Assembly (NCBI RefSeq): GCF_900156465.1
Contig: NZ_LT707064.1
Span: 4,417,001-4,481,000 of the forward strand
Reading direction: 5' to 3'
DNA: 64,000 nucleotides
From: Pseudomonas sp. 7SR1
GTDB taxonomy: Bacteria; Pseudomonadota; Gammaproteobacteria; Pseudomonadales; Pseudomonadaceae
In this document: piece by piece, positions 24,001 through 35,500 of the stretch
Position numbering within the stretch: the first letter of the stretch is position 1
Layout of the letters: every line of letters starts with the position of its first letter
Notes under the pieces: generated by a model
What the model was told of the DNA's origin: nothing
The model's input: the letters and a program-made list of their open reading frames with translations, nothing else
The model's database searches: none
Program-made: the position numbers and the translations under genes

Positions 24001-25653
24001 CTATGAATACGCCTTGGCCAGCGCCGTCGGGCCCTCTTCGCAACGGGGCTCGATTTCGCTGAGTTTGCCGTGCTCGATGCGAATCAGGCGGTCGGCCAGG
24101 CCGAAATAGGCATCGTCGTGGGAAATGACGATCAGCAGTTTGCCGCGTTCGCGAAGGTCCGGCAGGATCCGGGTGTAGAAGAAGTGCTTGAACACCGGAT
24201 CCTGGTCGGCCGCCCACTCGTCGAAGAGGTAGCAAGGGCGGTCGTCCAGGTAGGCACTGAGCAGGGCCAGCCGCTTGCGTTGTCCGGTCGAGAGCGCCAG
24301 GGTGGTCAGCCGGCCTTCCTCGATCTGCACTTTATGGTCCAGCTGCAGTTGCACCAGATAGTCCTGGGCCTGCTGCATCAGGTGTGGATCGTCGCCGTCG
24401 AAGAGGTTTTCGAACAGGCAGAAGTCGGTGAAGATCGCCGAGAAGTGCTGCCGGTAGTGGTGGTTGTCGTTGCTCGACGACACCTGTTCGTCGAGTATGA
24501 TGTCGCCGCTTTCCGGACGGTACAAACCTGTGAGCAACAACGCCAGGGTGGTCTTGCCGCTGCCGTTGCCGCCCGTGATGAACACCACCTCGCCGGCATT
24601 GAGGGTCAGGTCGATGGGGCCCAGGGTGAAATGCCCATCCTCACGTTCACGGTAGTAGGTGTGGGCAACCTGTCGGCAGACCAGGTGGCGGACCTGGGTC
24701 GGCGGGATCGTCTCGATGATTTCGCCACCGGCTTGCATCTCGCTTTCCAGGGCCCGGATCTTGTTCAGGGCGACGCTGGCTCGGCCCAGGGTGGGCAAGG
24801 CATGCATCAGTTCCGACAGCGGGGTGATCATGTAGAGGATGGCCAGGATGTAGCCGGTCACCAGGCTGGCGCTGAGTTCGATGATATGGGGCGCGGCGAA
24901 CAGCACCACACCGATCAGCATGTAGAACACCGCATTGCCCCAGTTCATGACCAAGGCATAGATGCTCATGCCACGGACGAAGTCCCGGCGGTATTGCAGG
25001 CTCACCGGTAGCAACAGGCGTGAGAAGAAATGCTGCCGGCGCGGATGGTTGAGCTGCAGTTCCTTGCTGCCTTCGGTCAGCAGGCGGTACTGGTCGAACA
25101 ACTGATCCTTGAGTTCCCGGGCTCGGGAGATCGACGTCAGGGCCCGCCGTTGCGGCCAGTTGAAACTGAGGCTGCCCAGGATGATCAGCGCCAGCGTCAG
25201 CCCCAGCAGGGGCAGGCTGAGCCAGCCCAGGTAACCCAGGCAGGCCGCAATGATCCCGGCGTTGACCAGCAGGATCGGGACCAGTTCCACCGCCTGGCTG
25301 ATGGTTTGCGTATCGTCGGTCAGCATCGCCAGCAGGCGATGCTTGCCCAGGCGTTGCAATTGCGCATAAGGCGTATCGATCAACTTGGCGCTCAGGTGCA
25401 GCCGCATATCGTGCACCGCTCCCTGTCCCAGGCGCAGGAGGCTGACATCGGAAATTACCCGCGAGACCGCTACCAGCACCACCAGGGCGGCGAAATACAG
25501 GCCGTCCACGGGGCGCAACCGATCGAACACTTCCAGGCTGTGATTGATGTTGGCGATCAGGCCCGCCGCGGCCAGCCCGCAGACCAGGCCCGTCAGGGTC
25601 GCGATCGACAAGGCGCGCCAGGAACGTTTGGCCATGAGTAACAACAAATCCAT
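24001..25653 (-). CDS. SyrD/PvdE-type cyclic-peptide/siderophore ABC exporter
   Basis: The 550-aa half-transporter has six membrane helices (residues ~10-300) fused to an ATPase with Walker A TGGNGSGKTT, a modified signature LALSTGQRKRLAL and Walker B CYLFDEWAADQDP. DEWAADQDP is the hallmark of the SyrD/PvdE cyclic-peptide exporter family. Such proteins move non-ribosomal peptides or siderophore precursors from cytoplasm to periplasm. The ATG at 25653 lies one base after the stop of NRPS4 (TGAaATG), with GGAG upstream, so it is translationally coupled and almost surely exports this line's product. Confidence 0.9.
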   Translation of the reverse strand: MDLLLLMAKRSWRALSIATLTGLVCGLAAAGLIANINHSLEVFDRLRPVDGLYFAALVVLVAVSRVISDVSLLRLGQGAVHDMRLHLSAKLIDTPYAQLQRLGKHRLLAMLTDDTQTISQAVELVPILLVNAGIIAACLGYLGWLSLPLLGLTLALIILGSLSFNWPQRRALTSISRARELKDQLFDQYRLLTEGSKELQLNHPRRQHFFSRLLLPVSLQYRRDFVRGMSIYALVMNWGNAVFYMLIGVVLFAAPHIIELSASLVTGYILAILYMITPLSELMHALPTLGRASVALNKIRALESEMQAGGEIIETIPPTQVRHLVCRQVAHTYYREREDGHFTLGPIDLTLNAGEVVFITGGNGSGKTTLALLLTGLYRPESGDIILDEQVSSSNDNHHYRQHFSAIFTDFCLFENLFDGDDPHLMQQAQDYLVQLQLDHKVQIEEGRLTTLALSTGQRKRLALLSAYLDDRPCYLFDEWAADQDPVFKHFFYTRILPDLRERGKLLIVISHDDAYFGLADRLIRIEHGKLSEIEPRCEEGPTALAKAYS

Positions 25654-25654
25654 T

Positions 25655-28600
25655 TCAAACAGCTCCGTCAGGTGTGATGGTCTCGAGGCAGGCGGCCAGT
25701 TGCTCATGCAAGGCGGGTTGCTCGAGAAGGGTCAGGTGTTGCGCAGCGATGACCTGGCGAGTGAACGGCCCACTGCTCAAACCTTCCCAGTGCGGGTCGG
25801 CGAAGGCAGCCTCGGCCAGGGTATCGCTGGCCCACCATACGTGTACCGGGCAGCTTAACCGCGGTGGCTCGAAAGTCGACAACAGATGCTGCGTATGCTG
25901 CTGGTAGCGCAGCCGGGTCTGCAGATGGTCCCAGCTGTCGCCATCGAGCTGCAGGCCTTGCTGACGCGCCCACTGGGCCAGCTCCGGCAGGCGCTGCACG
26001 GCGGGCAGGGCAGCCAGTTGCGTCATCAGGGCCGTCAGGGTCGATGGCGGCAGCTGGCGCAACACGGCCTGGCTGTCGGCCGTCAGGGAGGGAACCGCCG
26101 ATTCCCAGAGCGCTTCGACGCTGTCGTCCGCTTCTCGATGCTGGTATTGCGAGTCGAGGATTGCGAGCAATGCCACGGTTTCGCCCTGGCTCTCCAGGCG
26201 GGCGGCTGCGGTAATCGCCAGCAGGCCGCCCAGGGAGAACCCCAGCAGGTGATACGGGCCGTGTGGCTGCTGCTGGCGCAGCTGTTCGACGTAGATCGTC
26301 GCCAGTTGCTCGATGTCTCCCCCCAGCGTCGTGCTGTCGTCGTTCAGGTAGGCCGCCTGCAGTCCCCACAATTGCCAGCCCGATAACGGTGCCAGCAGGC
26401 AGCGATAGTCCTGCACATGGCCGGTGGAGGGGTGGAAGCAGAACAGCTTGGCGCTCTGCACCGAGGTAGCGTTGGGGGGCGATAGCCTGACCAGGGGCGA
26501 GAGCTTGAGTTCGGCCTGCACCAGTGCCGCGAATGCCGAGACGCTGGGGGCGTTGAACACCGCATTGACCGTCACCGGGGCCGACAACGCGCTCTGCAGA
26601 CGGCTGGCAAGCGTCACCGCCGCCAGGGAATGCCCGCCCAGTTCAAAGAAGTCATCGTCGATGCCCACCCTTTCCAGGCCCAGCACCTGCGCCCAGATAT
26701 CGGCGAGCAGCGCTTCCAGAGGAGTGCGCGGCAGGGCGCTGCCTACGGTGTCCAGGACCTTGTCGGCCCACTGCTGCAAGGTCTTGCGGTCCAGCTTGCC
26801 GTTACCCATCAGGGGCAAGGCTTCGACGATCCGCAAGGTGGGCAGCATGTAGTCCGGCAGGCAGTCCTGGGCCTGGCCATGGAGGCGCGCGATGGTGGTC
26901 GAATGCCCGGGCACGAGGGTCAGGAAGGCGAACAGTTGCTGGCCGAGCTCACCTCGGGACAGGCATTGCACCGCCGCCTGGGCGACGCCTGGAAGGCGAA
27001 CCAGCTGCGCCTGTATCTCATCGAGTTCCACCCGGAAGCCACGGATCTTGACCTGGCGGTCCGCGCGTCCGGTGATTTCCACGCTGCCATCATGGAGATA
27101 ACGCGCCATGTCACCGGTGCGATAGAGGCGTTCGCCGAAAGTGGCGGCCGGTTCGATAAAGCGGTCGGCGTTCTGCTGGTCATCCAGGTAACCGCGGGCC
27201 AGTTGCGGACCGGCGATGTACAGTTCCGCGCTCTGGCCGGGGCCCACCAGTTGGCCTTGTTCGTCGAGCAGGTACAGGCGCATGCCGTCGAGACGGTCGT
27301 CCAGGGGCAGGCAGCGATAGTCCACGGCTGGCTCGGTCTTGTGCATCGCCACCCCGACGGTGGTTTCGGTCGGGCCGTAATGGTTGAAGATGGCCAGGGC
27401 CGGTGCGAGCTCGCGAATGCCTTGCAGCAGGCGGCGCGAACAGCTTTCGCCGCCGAGCACCAGTTGCTTGCGGGGCAGTACCGCGGCGCTTTGGGCGTGC
27501 ATCAACCAGGCGTCGAGCAGCGAGGGCACGACTTTCAGGTGGTCGATGGGGTACTCGGCCTGCCAGGCGGCCCAGGCCTGGGCGTCCATGGCGGTGTCCT
27601 TGTCCAGCAGGTGCAATTCACCTGCGCTGAGCAATGCCGGGAACAGCAAGGTGTAGCCCAGGTCCGCCGCCAGGGAAGTGACCACCGCGCTGCGTTCGCC
27701 AGGGGCCAGTCGCAGGCGCCGGGACACGCTGTCGACATAACTGGCCAACTGGGCGTGTTCGACGATGACGCCCTTGGGCGTGCCGGTGCTGCCGGAAGTG
27801 AACAGCACGTAGGCGGCATCCTCGGGTTGGATCCGGGCGTCCACCACGGCCGTGGATGCCTGCTGCCAGATCGCCTCATCCCTCAGGTCGAGGCTGCCGG
27901 CCGAGGGCAACGCGGGCGCGCTGCCGGCCGAGCCGCTGAGCACGAAAGCGGGCCGGGCCTGCTGCAGGATCGCCAGGGAGCGTTGCGCGGGCTGGTGCAC
28001 GTCCAGGGGAACGAATGCGGCGCCACTCTTGAGCACGGCGAGCATGGCCAGGATCATCTGCGAGGAGCGATCCAGGTACAACGCCACGCGGTCTTCGCGG
28101 CCGACGCCCTGGGCGCGCAGGTAATGCGCCAACTGATTGCTGCGGGCCTGCAATTGAGCGTAGCTCTGGTGCCCGTTGGGGTCGCGCAGCGCCAGGTGGC
28201 CGGGGAAGCGCGCGGCGCACGCCTCGAAACGCGCCGGCACGCTGGCAAACGAGGGGGCCGTGACCTGGCCATGCAGGGCCGCCAGGGTCGCCTTGAAGCT
28301 CGGCGCTTGTAACGACAGTCCGGCCAGGGGTTTTTCCGGATTGGCCAGGGCATCGAGCAGCAGCGACTGGAACTGCTCCAACAGCGTGCGTGCGGCTTGT
28401 TCGCTGTAGCGGCTCGGCAGGTGGCACAGGTTCAGGCGGTAGCCGTGGCCGACGGTCTCGTAGCGGGTCGTCTCGACAACCAGCAGCAGCTCCATGCCCG
28501 CCGGGACCGCCTGTGCATCCAGTACTGAGAGGGTCGAGGCAGGACTGCCCAATGCAGGGAGTCGCTCCGGCAGTTGCCCGCCCCATTGGAAACCGTAGTG

Positions 28601-29506
28601 CAGCGTTTCGGCCGGCAGCGGGGTACTGACCCCGCAGTACTCCTGCCATTCGGTGGCTTGCTCGCACAGGGCCTGCAAGTTCGTCAGCGCCTGGGCAAAG
28701 CCGCTGTCCGTGGCCGGTTGCCAGCGCAAGGGCAACGGCTTGGCGAACAGGCCCCAGCAGTCTTCGAGTTCCTCGTAGTCGTCACGGCAGTCGTGCACCC
28801 AGTTCAAGGTCAGTGCCGGACTGTCCACCGTGCCCAGGCGCTGCAACAGGGCGCCCCAGGCAGCCATCAGGACATGCTCGGGGGATGCCCCGTGACGCTG
28901 GCAGAAACTGTCCAGGGCCGCATTCACCAGGGGGCCGGCTTGCTCACGGGTGGTCAGCGGGGTGTCCGGTCGATCGGTGCGCACCTGGCGATACAGCAGC
29001 TCGCTGGCGGTCGGTTCGTTGAGGGCCTGGCTGGCCCAGAAGCGCCGGCCCGGCACAGCGTCTTCATCGGACTGCAGCTCGTAGAGCCAGGCGCTGTACT
29101 GGGTGTAGGTCATGGCTTCATCGTCGGGCAACGGCGCATCCGCCGTGCCCAGGGCCCGAGCCAGGCGCAGCAGGGTGCCGCGATCCGCGCTCAGGCCGGG
29201 CAGCTGCAAGGTGACCCGATGCCTGTCGGCTCCGAGCGCTTGCACATCGACGCCGATCACGTCCGTGGCCGTGACGGCCGCCTCTATCACCTGCAACGGC
29301 AGCAGCAGGCCCGGCTCAGGCCGCACCCGCAGGCGCAGGGCCTCGTGGCAGGCGCTGAGCGCGGCCAGACGCTGCTGCAAGCGTTCCAGCGCCAGCGCCC
29401 CGGTGATCTTCAGTTCCAGGCGCACGGGCGGCAAGCCCGCCAGCCATTGGCTGCGTTGCTGCGGCGAGAGGGCGAAGGCTTCTTCACGCTGTTCGTAGAT
29501 CGTCAT
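25655..29506 (-). CDS. NRPS4: interface-like domain, A (Asp), T, thioesterase
   Basis: The 1,283-aa terminal synthetase starts with a degenerate condensation-like domain (residues ~1-410). The catalytic HHxxxDG position reads PGLSADR, so it should not form peptide bonds. This fits the interface domains known to recruit stand-alone aspartate/histidine beta-hydroxylases. The adenylation domain follows (TSGSTG at ~572). Its specificity residues, aligned by eye to GrsA numbering, read DLTKVGHVGK, the aspartate code. The carrier domain has LGGHSL (~958), and a type I thioesterase with GFSLGG (~1090) would release the product. The start overlaps the NRPS3 stop as ATGA. It should add the eighth residue, beta-hydroxy-Asp. 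Confidence 0.92.
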   Translation of the reverse strand: MTIYEQREEAFALSPQQRSQWLAGLPPVRLELKITGALALERLQQRLAALSACHEALRLRVRPEPGLLLPLQVIEAAVTATDVIGVDVQALGADRHRVTLQLPGLSADRGTLLRLARALGTADAPLPDDEAMTYTQYSAWLYELQSDEDAVPGRRFWASQALNEPTASELLYRQVRTDRPDTPLTTREQAGPLVNAALDSFCQRHGASPEHVLMAAWGALLQRLGTVDSPALTLNWVHDCRDDYEELEDCWGLFAKPLPLRWQPATDSGFAQALTNLQALCEQATEWQEYCGVSTPLPAETLHYGFQWGGQLPERLPALGSPASTLSVLDAQAVPAGMELLLVVETTRYETVGHGYRLNLCHLPSRYSEQAARTLLEQFQSLLLDALANPEKPLAGLSLQAPSFKATLAALHGQVTAPSFASVPARFEACAARFPGHLALRDPNGHQSYAQLQARSNQLAHYLRAQGVGREDRVALYLDRSSQMILAMLAVLKSGAAFVPLDVHQPAQRSLAILQQARPAFVLSGSAGSAPALPSAGSLDLRDEAIWQQASTAVVDARIQPEDAAYVLFTSGSTGTPKGVIVEHAQLASYVDSVSRRLRLAPGERSAVVTSLAADLGYTLLFPALLSAGELHLLDKDTAMDAQAWAAWQAEYPIDHLKVVPSLLDAWLMHAQSAAVLPRKQLVLGGESCSRRLLQGIRELAPALAIFNHYGPTETTVGVAMHKTEPAVDYRCLPLDDRLDGMRLYLLDEQGQLVGPGQSAELYIAGPQLARGYLDDQQNADRFIEPAATFGERLYRTGDMARYLHDGSVEITGRADRQVKIRGFRVELDEIQAQLVRLPGVAQAAVQCLSRGELGQQLFAFLTLVPGHSTTIARLHGQAQDCLPDYMLPTLRIVEALPLMGNGKLDRKTLQQWADKVLDTVGSALPRTPLEALLADIWAQVLGLERVGIDDDFFELGGHSLAAVTLASRLQSALSAPVTVNAVFNAPSVSAFAALVQAELKLSPLVRLSPPNATSVQSAKLFCFHPSTGHVQDYRCLLAPLSGWQLWGLQAAYLNDDSTTLGGDIEQLATIYVEQLRQQQPHGPYHLLGFSLGGLLAITAAARLESQGETVALLAILDSQYQHREADDSVEALWESAVPSLTADSQAVLRQLPPSTLTALMTQLAALPAVQRLPELAQWARQQGLQLDGDSWDHLQTRLRYQQHTQHLLSTFEPPRLSCPVHVWWASDTLAEAAFADPHWEGLSSGPFTRQVIAAQHLTLLEQPALHEQLAACLETITPDGAV

Positions 29507-32500
29507 GCCTGCACCTCCGCATCCGACGCCGATCGGGCTTCAGGCACAGGCCCCGTCAGCTCTTCACGACGCATCATCTGGCCCATGGCGACGCAGATCT
29601 TGCGTTCGCCCTCGAAGGGGTCCCGGGCATGGGCCACCAGCATATTGTCCAGCATGACCATGTCGCCCTTTTGCCAGGTAAAACGTACGGCGCAGGCTTC
29701 GTACGCTTCCCCGATCACTTGCATGACAGCGTCTTCGATCACGCTGCCATCGCCGTAATAGACATTGCGGGGCAGGTGGCCGGGGCCGAACAGGTTGATC
29801 AGGTTGGCGCGCACTTCAGGCTCCAGGCAGGCGGTGTGGTGCAGTTGCACCTGGTTGAAGAACGACAGTTCGCCGGTCTGCGGATGAGCCACGATGGCCG
29901 GGCAATGCTGGGCGATGCGCAGGTTATCGGTACCGAGCCATTCCCAACGCATGCCCGAGGCGAGGCATTGGCGCTCCACTTCCTCGCGCTGCTCGGTCTT
30001 GAAGAAGTCCTGCCAGCGCACATCCAGCTTGTCGGTGAAATGCCGCACGTACAGCAACCCCAGCGTCTTGAAGCGCTCGACAACGTCTTCGGGCAACCGC
30101 GCCAGTACCTGGCGGCAATCGACGATGGGCGTACAGCCGCCACGCGGAGCGGGAGTCTCGCAATAGAACCACTGCTTGCGCGGCCATTGGGGCAGGTGCG
30201 AGCTTTCGTTGTGGAAGAGAATCATGTGTTGTTCCGGGTACGGCGTGGAATGGTAGATGTTCTTGCCGGAGGTGTTCTTCGGCAGGTCACCGTAGGTGCC
30301 GTAGAGATCAGGCTCGATGGCCTGGGCGAATTGCTCGAAGGCTGCGGCATCCGGCAGGTTGAAGCCGCGGAACAGCAGGCCGCCGTGGGTACGCAATTGA
30401 GCATTGATCCACTCCCGGGCCTGCAGCGCCCAATGCACCGGGTCCAGGTCGCCGAGCAGCGGTTCGATCACCAGGGGCAAGGGATTGCCGGCGTCGAGAT
30501 GACGGGTGCGCACCTGTTCGTGGGCCACTTGGCTCACGGCCGTGGCCCGGGTCTGCTTGAGCTTGCTCAACTTGGACTGCTTGCGTGCGCTGCGCGCGGT
30601 GGCATCGTCCGGCGCCCCTTCGGCCTCGGCCGATGGCGCGTTGTTCCTGGCGGCCTCGACGCCCCAGCTCCAGTGATCCAGGGCCTGGCCGGGGGCCGAG
30701 GCCAGCGCTGCCAGCAGGCTTTCGAAGCCTTGTTCGAAGCGCTGGACCGTCGCTTGCTGCAATACACTGGTGCGATAGACCCAACGCACGTTCAGGCCTT
30801 GCTCCTCGTCTTCCTCGACGAATACGGCCAGGTCGAACTTGCTGCTCTCCTGGCGAGCCACCAGGTGTTCCACGTCCAGGTCCGGCAGGCTGGCGTTGCC
30901 GCTGGGGGTGTTCTGCATCACGAACAGCACCTGCACCAGCGGGTTGACCCCAGGCGTGCGCGGCGGCTGCAGTTCCTCCACCAGCTTGTCGAACGGCACC
31001 TGCTGGTGCTGGAACGCCGACAGGCAATCCTCGCGCAAGCGTTGCAAGCGCGCATCGAAGCTTTCGCCCTCGTTGAGGCGGGCCCGGATCGGCAGCACGT
31101 TGACGAAGAAGCCGATGAGGTTTTCCAGGGCCGGGTGCTCGCGGTTGGCCAGGTCGGTACCGACGATGAAGTCATTGGCGCCGGTGGCACGCTGCAAGAG
31201 GCTGTTGAACGCATTGAGCAAGACCATGAACAGGGTCGCCCGCTGCTGTTGCGCATAGGCCTTGAGCACCTGGGCCTGGGCCGGCGTGAAGCGTTGTTCC
31301 AGGGCTGCGCCCTGGTAGTCGGGCCGCGCCGGGCGCGGGCGGTCGAGGGGCAGCGGGATCAGCGTCGGCGCACCGTCCAGCTGGCGGCGCCAATAGTCGA
31401 TTGCCCGCGCCAGCAGCCGTTGCTGGGCTTCGCTGCGCTGCCAGTAGGCATAGTCGGCGAACTGCACCGGCAATGTCGGCAAGACCGGTGTCGAGCCGTA
31501 GCTGAACGCCTGGTAGCCGGTAATCAGTTCCTGCACCAGGATACCCATGGACCATGCATCGGTGGCGATGTGGTGCAGCACCAACTGCAGCACGTGATCG
31601 TCCGTGCCCAGGCGCAGCAGGTGGGCCCGCAACATCGGCGCCTGTTGCAGGTCGAACGCTCGCCCGGCCTGTTCGTCGATCAGGCGTTGCAGGGTTTGTG
31701 CCTGCTGTTCGCCGTCCAGGTGAGCGAGTTCGGTGGGCGTCAGGTCAAGCACGGGTGCCGGGCTGATCACCTGGCACGGCTGGTCGCCGTCGAGCTGGAA
31801 AGCGGTGCGCAAGGATTCATGGCGCTCCAGCACACACTGCAGCGCCGCTTGCAGCGCGGCGATGTCCAGGGCTCCACGCAGCCTGACCGTGGTAGTCATG
31901 TTGTAGGCGGCGCTCGGGCCTTCGAAGCGATCCAGGAACCACAGCCGTTGTTGGCTGTAGGACAGCGGTAGCGGCTGGTTGCGCGGTGCCAGGGCCATGT
32001 CGGCTTCGCCATCGGGCTCGGCCTGTACGGCGAGCTGCTGGTCCACCGCAGCGGCCAGTTGCTCCAGGGTCCCACGTTCGAACAGCGTGCGCAGTGGCAG
32101 GTTGACGTTCAACCGCCGACGGATGCGCGACAGCACCTGGGTCGCCAGCAACGAGTGCCCGCCGATGGCGAAGAAGTCGTCGTGTACGCCAACCTCGTCC
32201 AGGCCGAGGATCTCCTGCCACAGTGCGGCCAGGACTTTTTCAGTCGGCGTGCGAGGCGCCACGCACTGCTGCTGTGCGTTTTCGTCCTGAGGCACGCCCA
32301 GGGCGGCGAGGGCACGGCGATCGACCTTGCCATTGGCATTCAACGGCAGTTGCACAAGCGCCAGCCAACGGGCCGGCACCATGTAGCTTGCCAGTTGCTT
32401 GGCCAGGTAAGCGCTCAAGACCTGCTGCGCGGGTTCGTCGCCCAGGTCCACGGTGTCGTCGAGCACGTACCAGGCCACCAGTTGCAAGGAACCCCGGGCA

Positions 32501-35500
32501 TCGGGCAGGGCCAATACCGCCGCGCTGTCCACCGCCGGATGCTGCATCAGGCGGTTTTCGATTTCACCCAGCTCGATGCGGTGGCCGCGGATCTTGACCT
32601 GCTGGTCGCGGCGACCGAGGTATTCGATCACGCCGTCCTCACGCATTCGGCCGATGTCGCCACTGCGGTACAGGCGTGCGCCTGCCTGGAATGGATGCGC
32701 AACGAAAGCTTCACGGGTGCGTTGCGGGTCGCGCAGGTAGCCGCGGCCCACGCCGACGCCGCCGATGCACAATTCACCGGGTACGCCGACGGGAACCATG
32801 CGCAGCGCCGAGTCGAGGACGAACACCTGGTTATTGGCGGTCGGCTTGCCGATGGGCATGTGCAGGCAGTCGTGGGCCGGCGCCTCGGTGATGGGGTGGA
32901 ACGCCACGTCATCGGAGCATTCGGCCGGACCGTAGGCGTTCATCAAGGCGACGGCCGGGAAACGTGCGAACCAGTCCCGGGCCAGGGCCGGGGGCAAGGC
33001 TTCGCCAGTGGGCAGCAGCCAGCGCAGGCTCGCCAGGGTGTGATGGGCCTGGCTTTCCTGGAGCATGCCGCGAATCAGCGCCGGCACGGTCTCCAGCAGC
33101 GTCAACCGGTGTGCCTGGACCGCATCGAGCAGAGCCACCGGGTCGTGGGCCTGGGCATCGGGAAGAATGTGGACCGTGGCACCGAACAGTGGCGCGGCGA
33201 GGAACTGCCAGACGCTGATGTCGAAGGCCGCCGAAGCCGTCTGGGCGATGCGATCATGCTCATCCAGGCCCAGGCTCGGCACCTTGCCGAACATGTTGTT
33301 GAGCATGCCGCGCTGTTCCACCATGACCCCTTTGGGGGTGCCGGTGGAGCCCGAGGTGAAGATCACGTACGCCAGTTGGTCAGGGGAGTGGGCGTAGCCG
33401 ACCGGTTCTTGGGCGGCGCCGTTCCAGAGGGCCTGGGCAACCAGGCAGGTCGGTTGCTGGCGCATCTGTGGCAGGACGTTATCCAGGGTCGATGCGGCAT
33501 TTTCGCAGACCAGCAGCAGCGGGGCCTCGCCCAGGTCCAGTAGTTCGGCCAGGCGAGTGCCGGGCTGTTGGATGTCCAGGGACTGGAATGCCGCACCGGC
33601 CTTGAGCGTGGCGACCATCATCGTCAGCAAGGCCAGGCCACGTTCGGCAAACAGCGCCACCAGGGTTTCCGGACCGGCACCGGCCGCTTGAAGGGCATGG
33701 GCGATGGCATTGGCGCGACGGTCCAGTTCGGCGTAGGTCAGCGACTCCCCCTGGCAGACGGCGGCGATGTGCTGCGGGCGACTGCGCACCTGATCGGCGA
33801 ACAGCGACGCATAGCCACGCTCCAGCGGGAACTCGACGGCGCTGCGGTTGCATTCGATCTGCAGCTGCTGGCGCTCCGCTTCCGGCAGCATGTGCAGGCT
33901 GCCCAGTGGGGCCTGGGGTGCCTCCAGCATGCCCGACAGCAGTTGCACCAGATGCCCGAGCATCCGCTGCACGGTGGCGGTGGTGAAGCGCTGGCTGTCG
34001 TAGGACAGGCGGATGCCCAGGCGATCGCCCGGATACAGCACCACGGTCATCGGGAAGTTGGTGTGCACCCGGTCTTCGTAGATGTCGATGCTGAAGACGT
34101 CGAGCTGCACGCTGCTGATGTCCAGCGGGGCGTTTTCGAACACCACCAGGCTGTCGAACAATTGCTGGCCGCGCGGCACCTGGCTGCAACGCTGGATGTC
34201 CACCAGGGATGCGCTTTCATGTTCGCGCAACCGGGCGTTGTGGGACAGCAGGGCCTGCAGCCAGTCGGCCACCGGTGCCTGCGGGTCCACGTCGATGCGC
34301 AGCGGCAGGCTGTTGATGAACAGCCCGACCATTTCTTCCACCCCGGCCAGGTCGGTCGGACGACCGGCGACGGTCACCCCGAACAGCACGTCGCGGTTGC
34401 CGCTGTAGCGCGACAGCAACAATGCCCAGGCGCCCTGGATCCAGGTGTTGGGAGTCAGCTGGTATTGCTGGCAGAGTTGCTGCAGGCGCTGGGTCTGGGC
34501 AATGCTCAGGGTATGGTCGAAGTCTCCCACCTGTTCCGGCGCCTGCTCGGGACGCGCCACGGGGGTGTCCACGTGCAGCGGCGTCGGTTCGCTGAAGCCG
34601 GCCATCTCGGCCTGCCAGAACGCGTGGGCGGCGGCCATGTCGTGACGCTCCAGCCAGCTCATGTAGCCACGGAACGAGCGCAGGCGAGGGCGAGCCACCG
34701 GCTCCTGGCGCACGATGGCCTGGTAGATCGCCAACAGGTCTTCCATCAGCAGGCCGAAGCACCAGGCATCGGTGAGGATGTGGTGGAAGCTGCGCACCAC
34801 TGCAAAGCGACGCTCATCCAGCTGGAACACCCGCAGGTGAGTCAGTGGTGCGCAGGCCATGTCGAAGCCTTGCAGGCGTTGCTCTTCCAGGGCCTTGTCC
34901 ATGGCCAGGCGCTGCTGTTCTTCGTCGAGATGACGCAGGTCCTGCCAGTCGAATGCCCGATGGGTCTGACGGTACACGCACTGCAGCGGCTCATGGTCGT
35001 CCTGCCACCAGAACGCGGTACGCATCATCGGATGGCGCTCGAGGAACAGTTGCCAGGCCGCTTCCATCGCCGGACGCTGCATTACGCCGTCCCAGCTGTA
35101 GCGTTGCTGCATCAGGTAGATCCCGCTGTGAGGTTGCAGCAGGGTGTGCAGCAGCATGCCCTGTTGCATGGACGACAGCGGGTAGACGTCTTCGATGTTC
35201 GCCCAGTCCAGGGGCTCGGCGGCCAGGGTCGCCGCCTGCTTGTGGCACAGTGGGAAGGCCTGGCTGGCGGGGCGCAGGTCAGGCGTGTCGGTCAGTTCGG
35301 CGAGTTCGATCAACCGTTGCACAAGCCTTGGCGCCCAGTCGGCCGCCAGCGCCCCTTGGCTGCGCAGGTGCAGGCAATCGTCCTGCCACCAGGCGTCCAG
35401 GGTCAGGGGGCACGAGGCCGCCGGTGACGGCGCCGCCTCGACCCGGGCCAGGATGCCACGCTCTTCGCGATGGCTGTCCAGATCGCCCTGCCAGCGGATG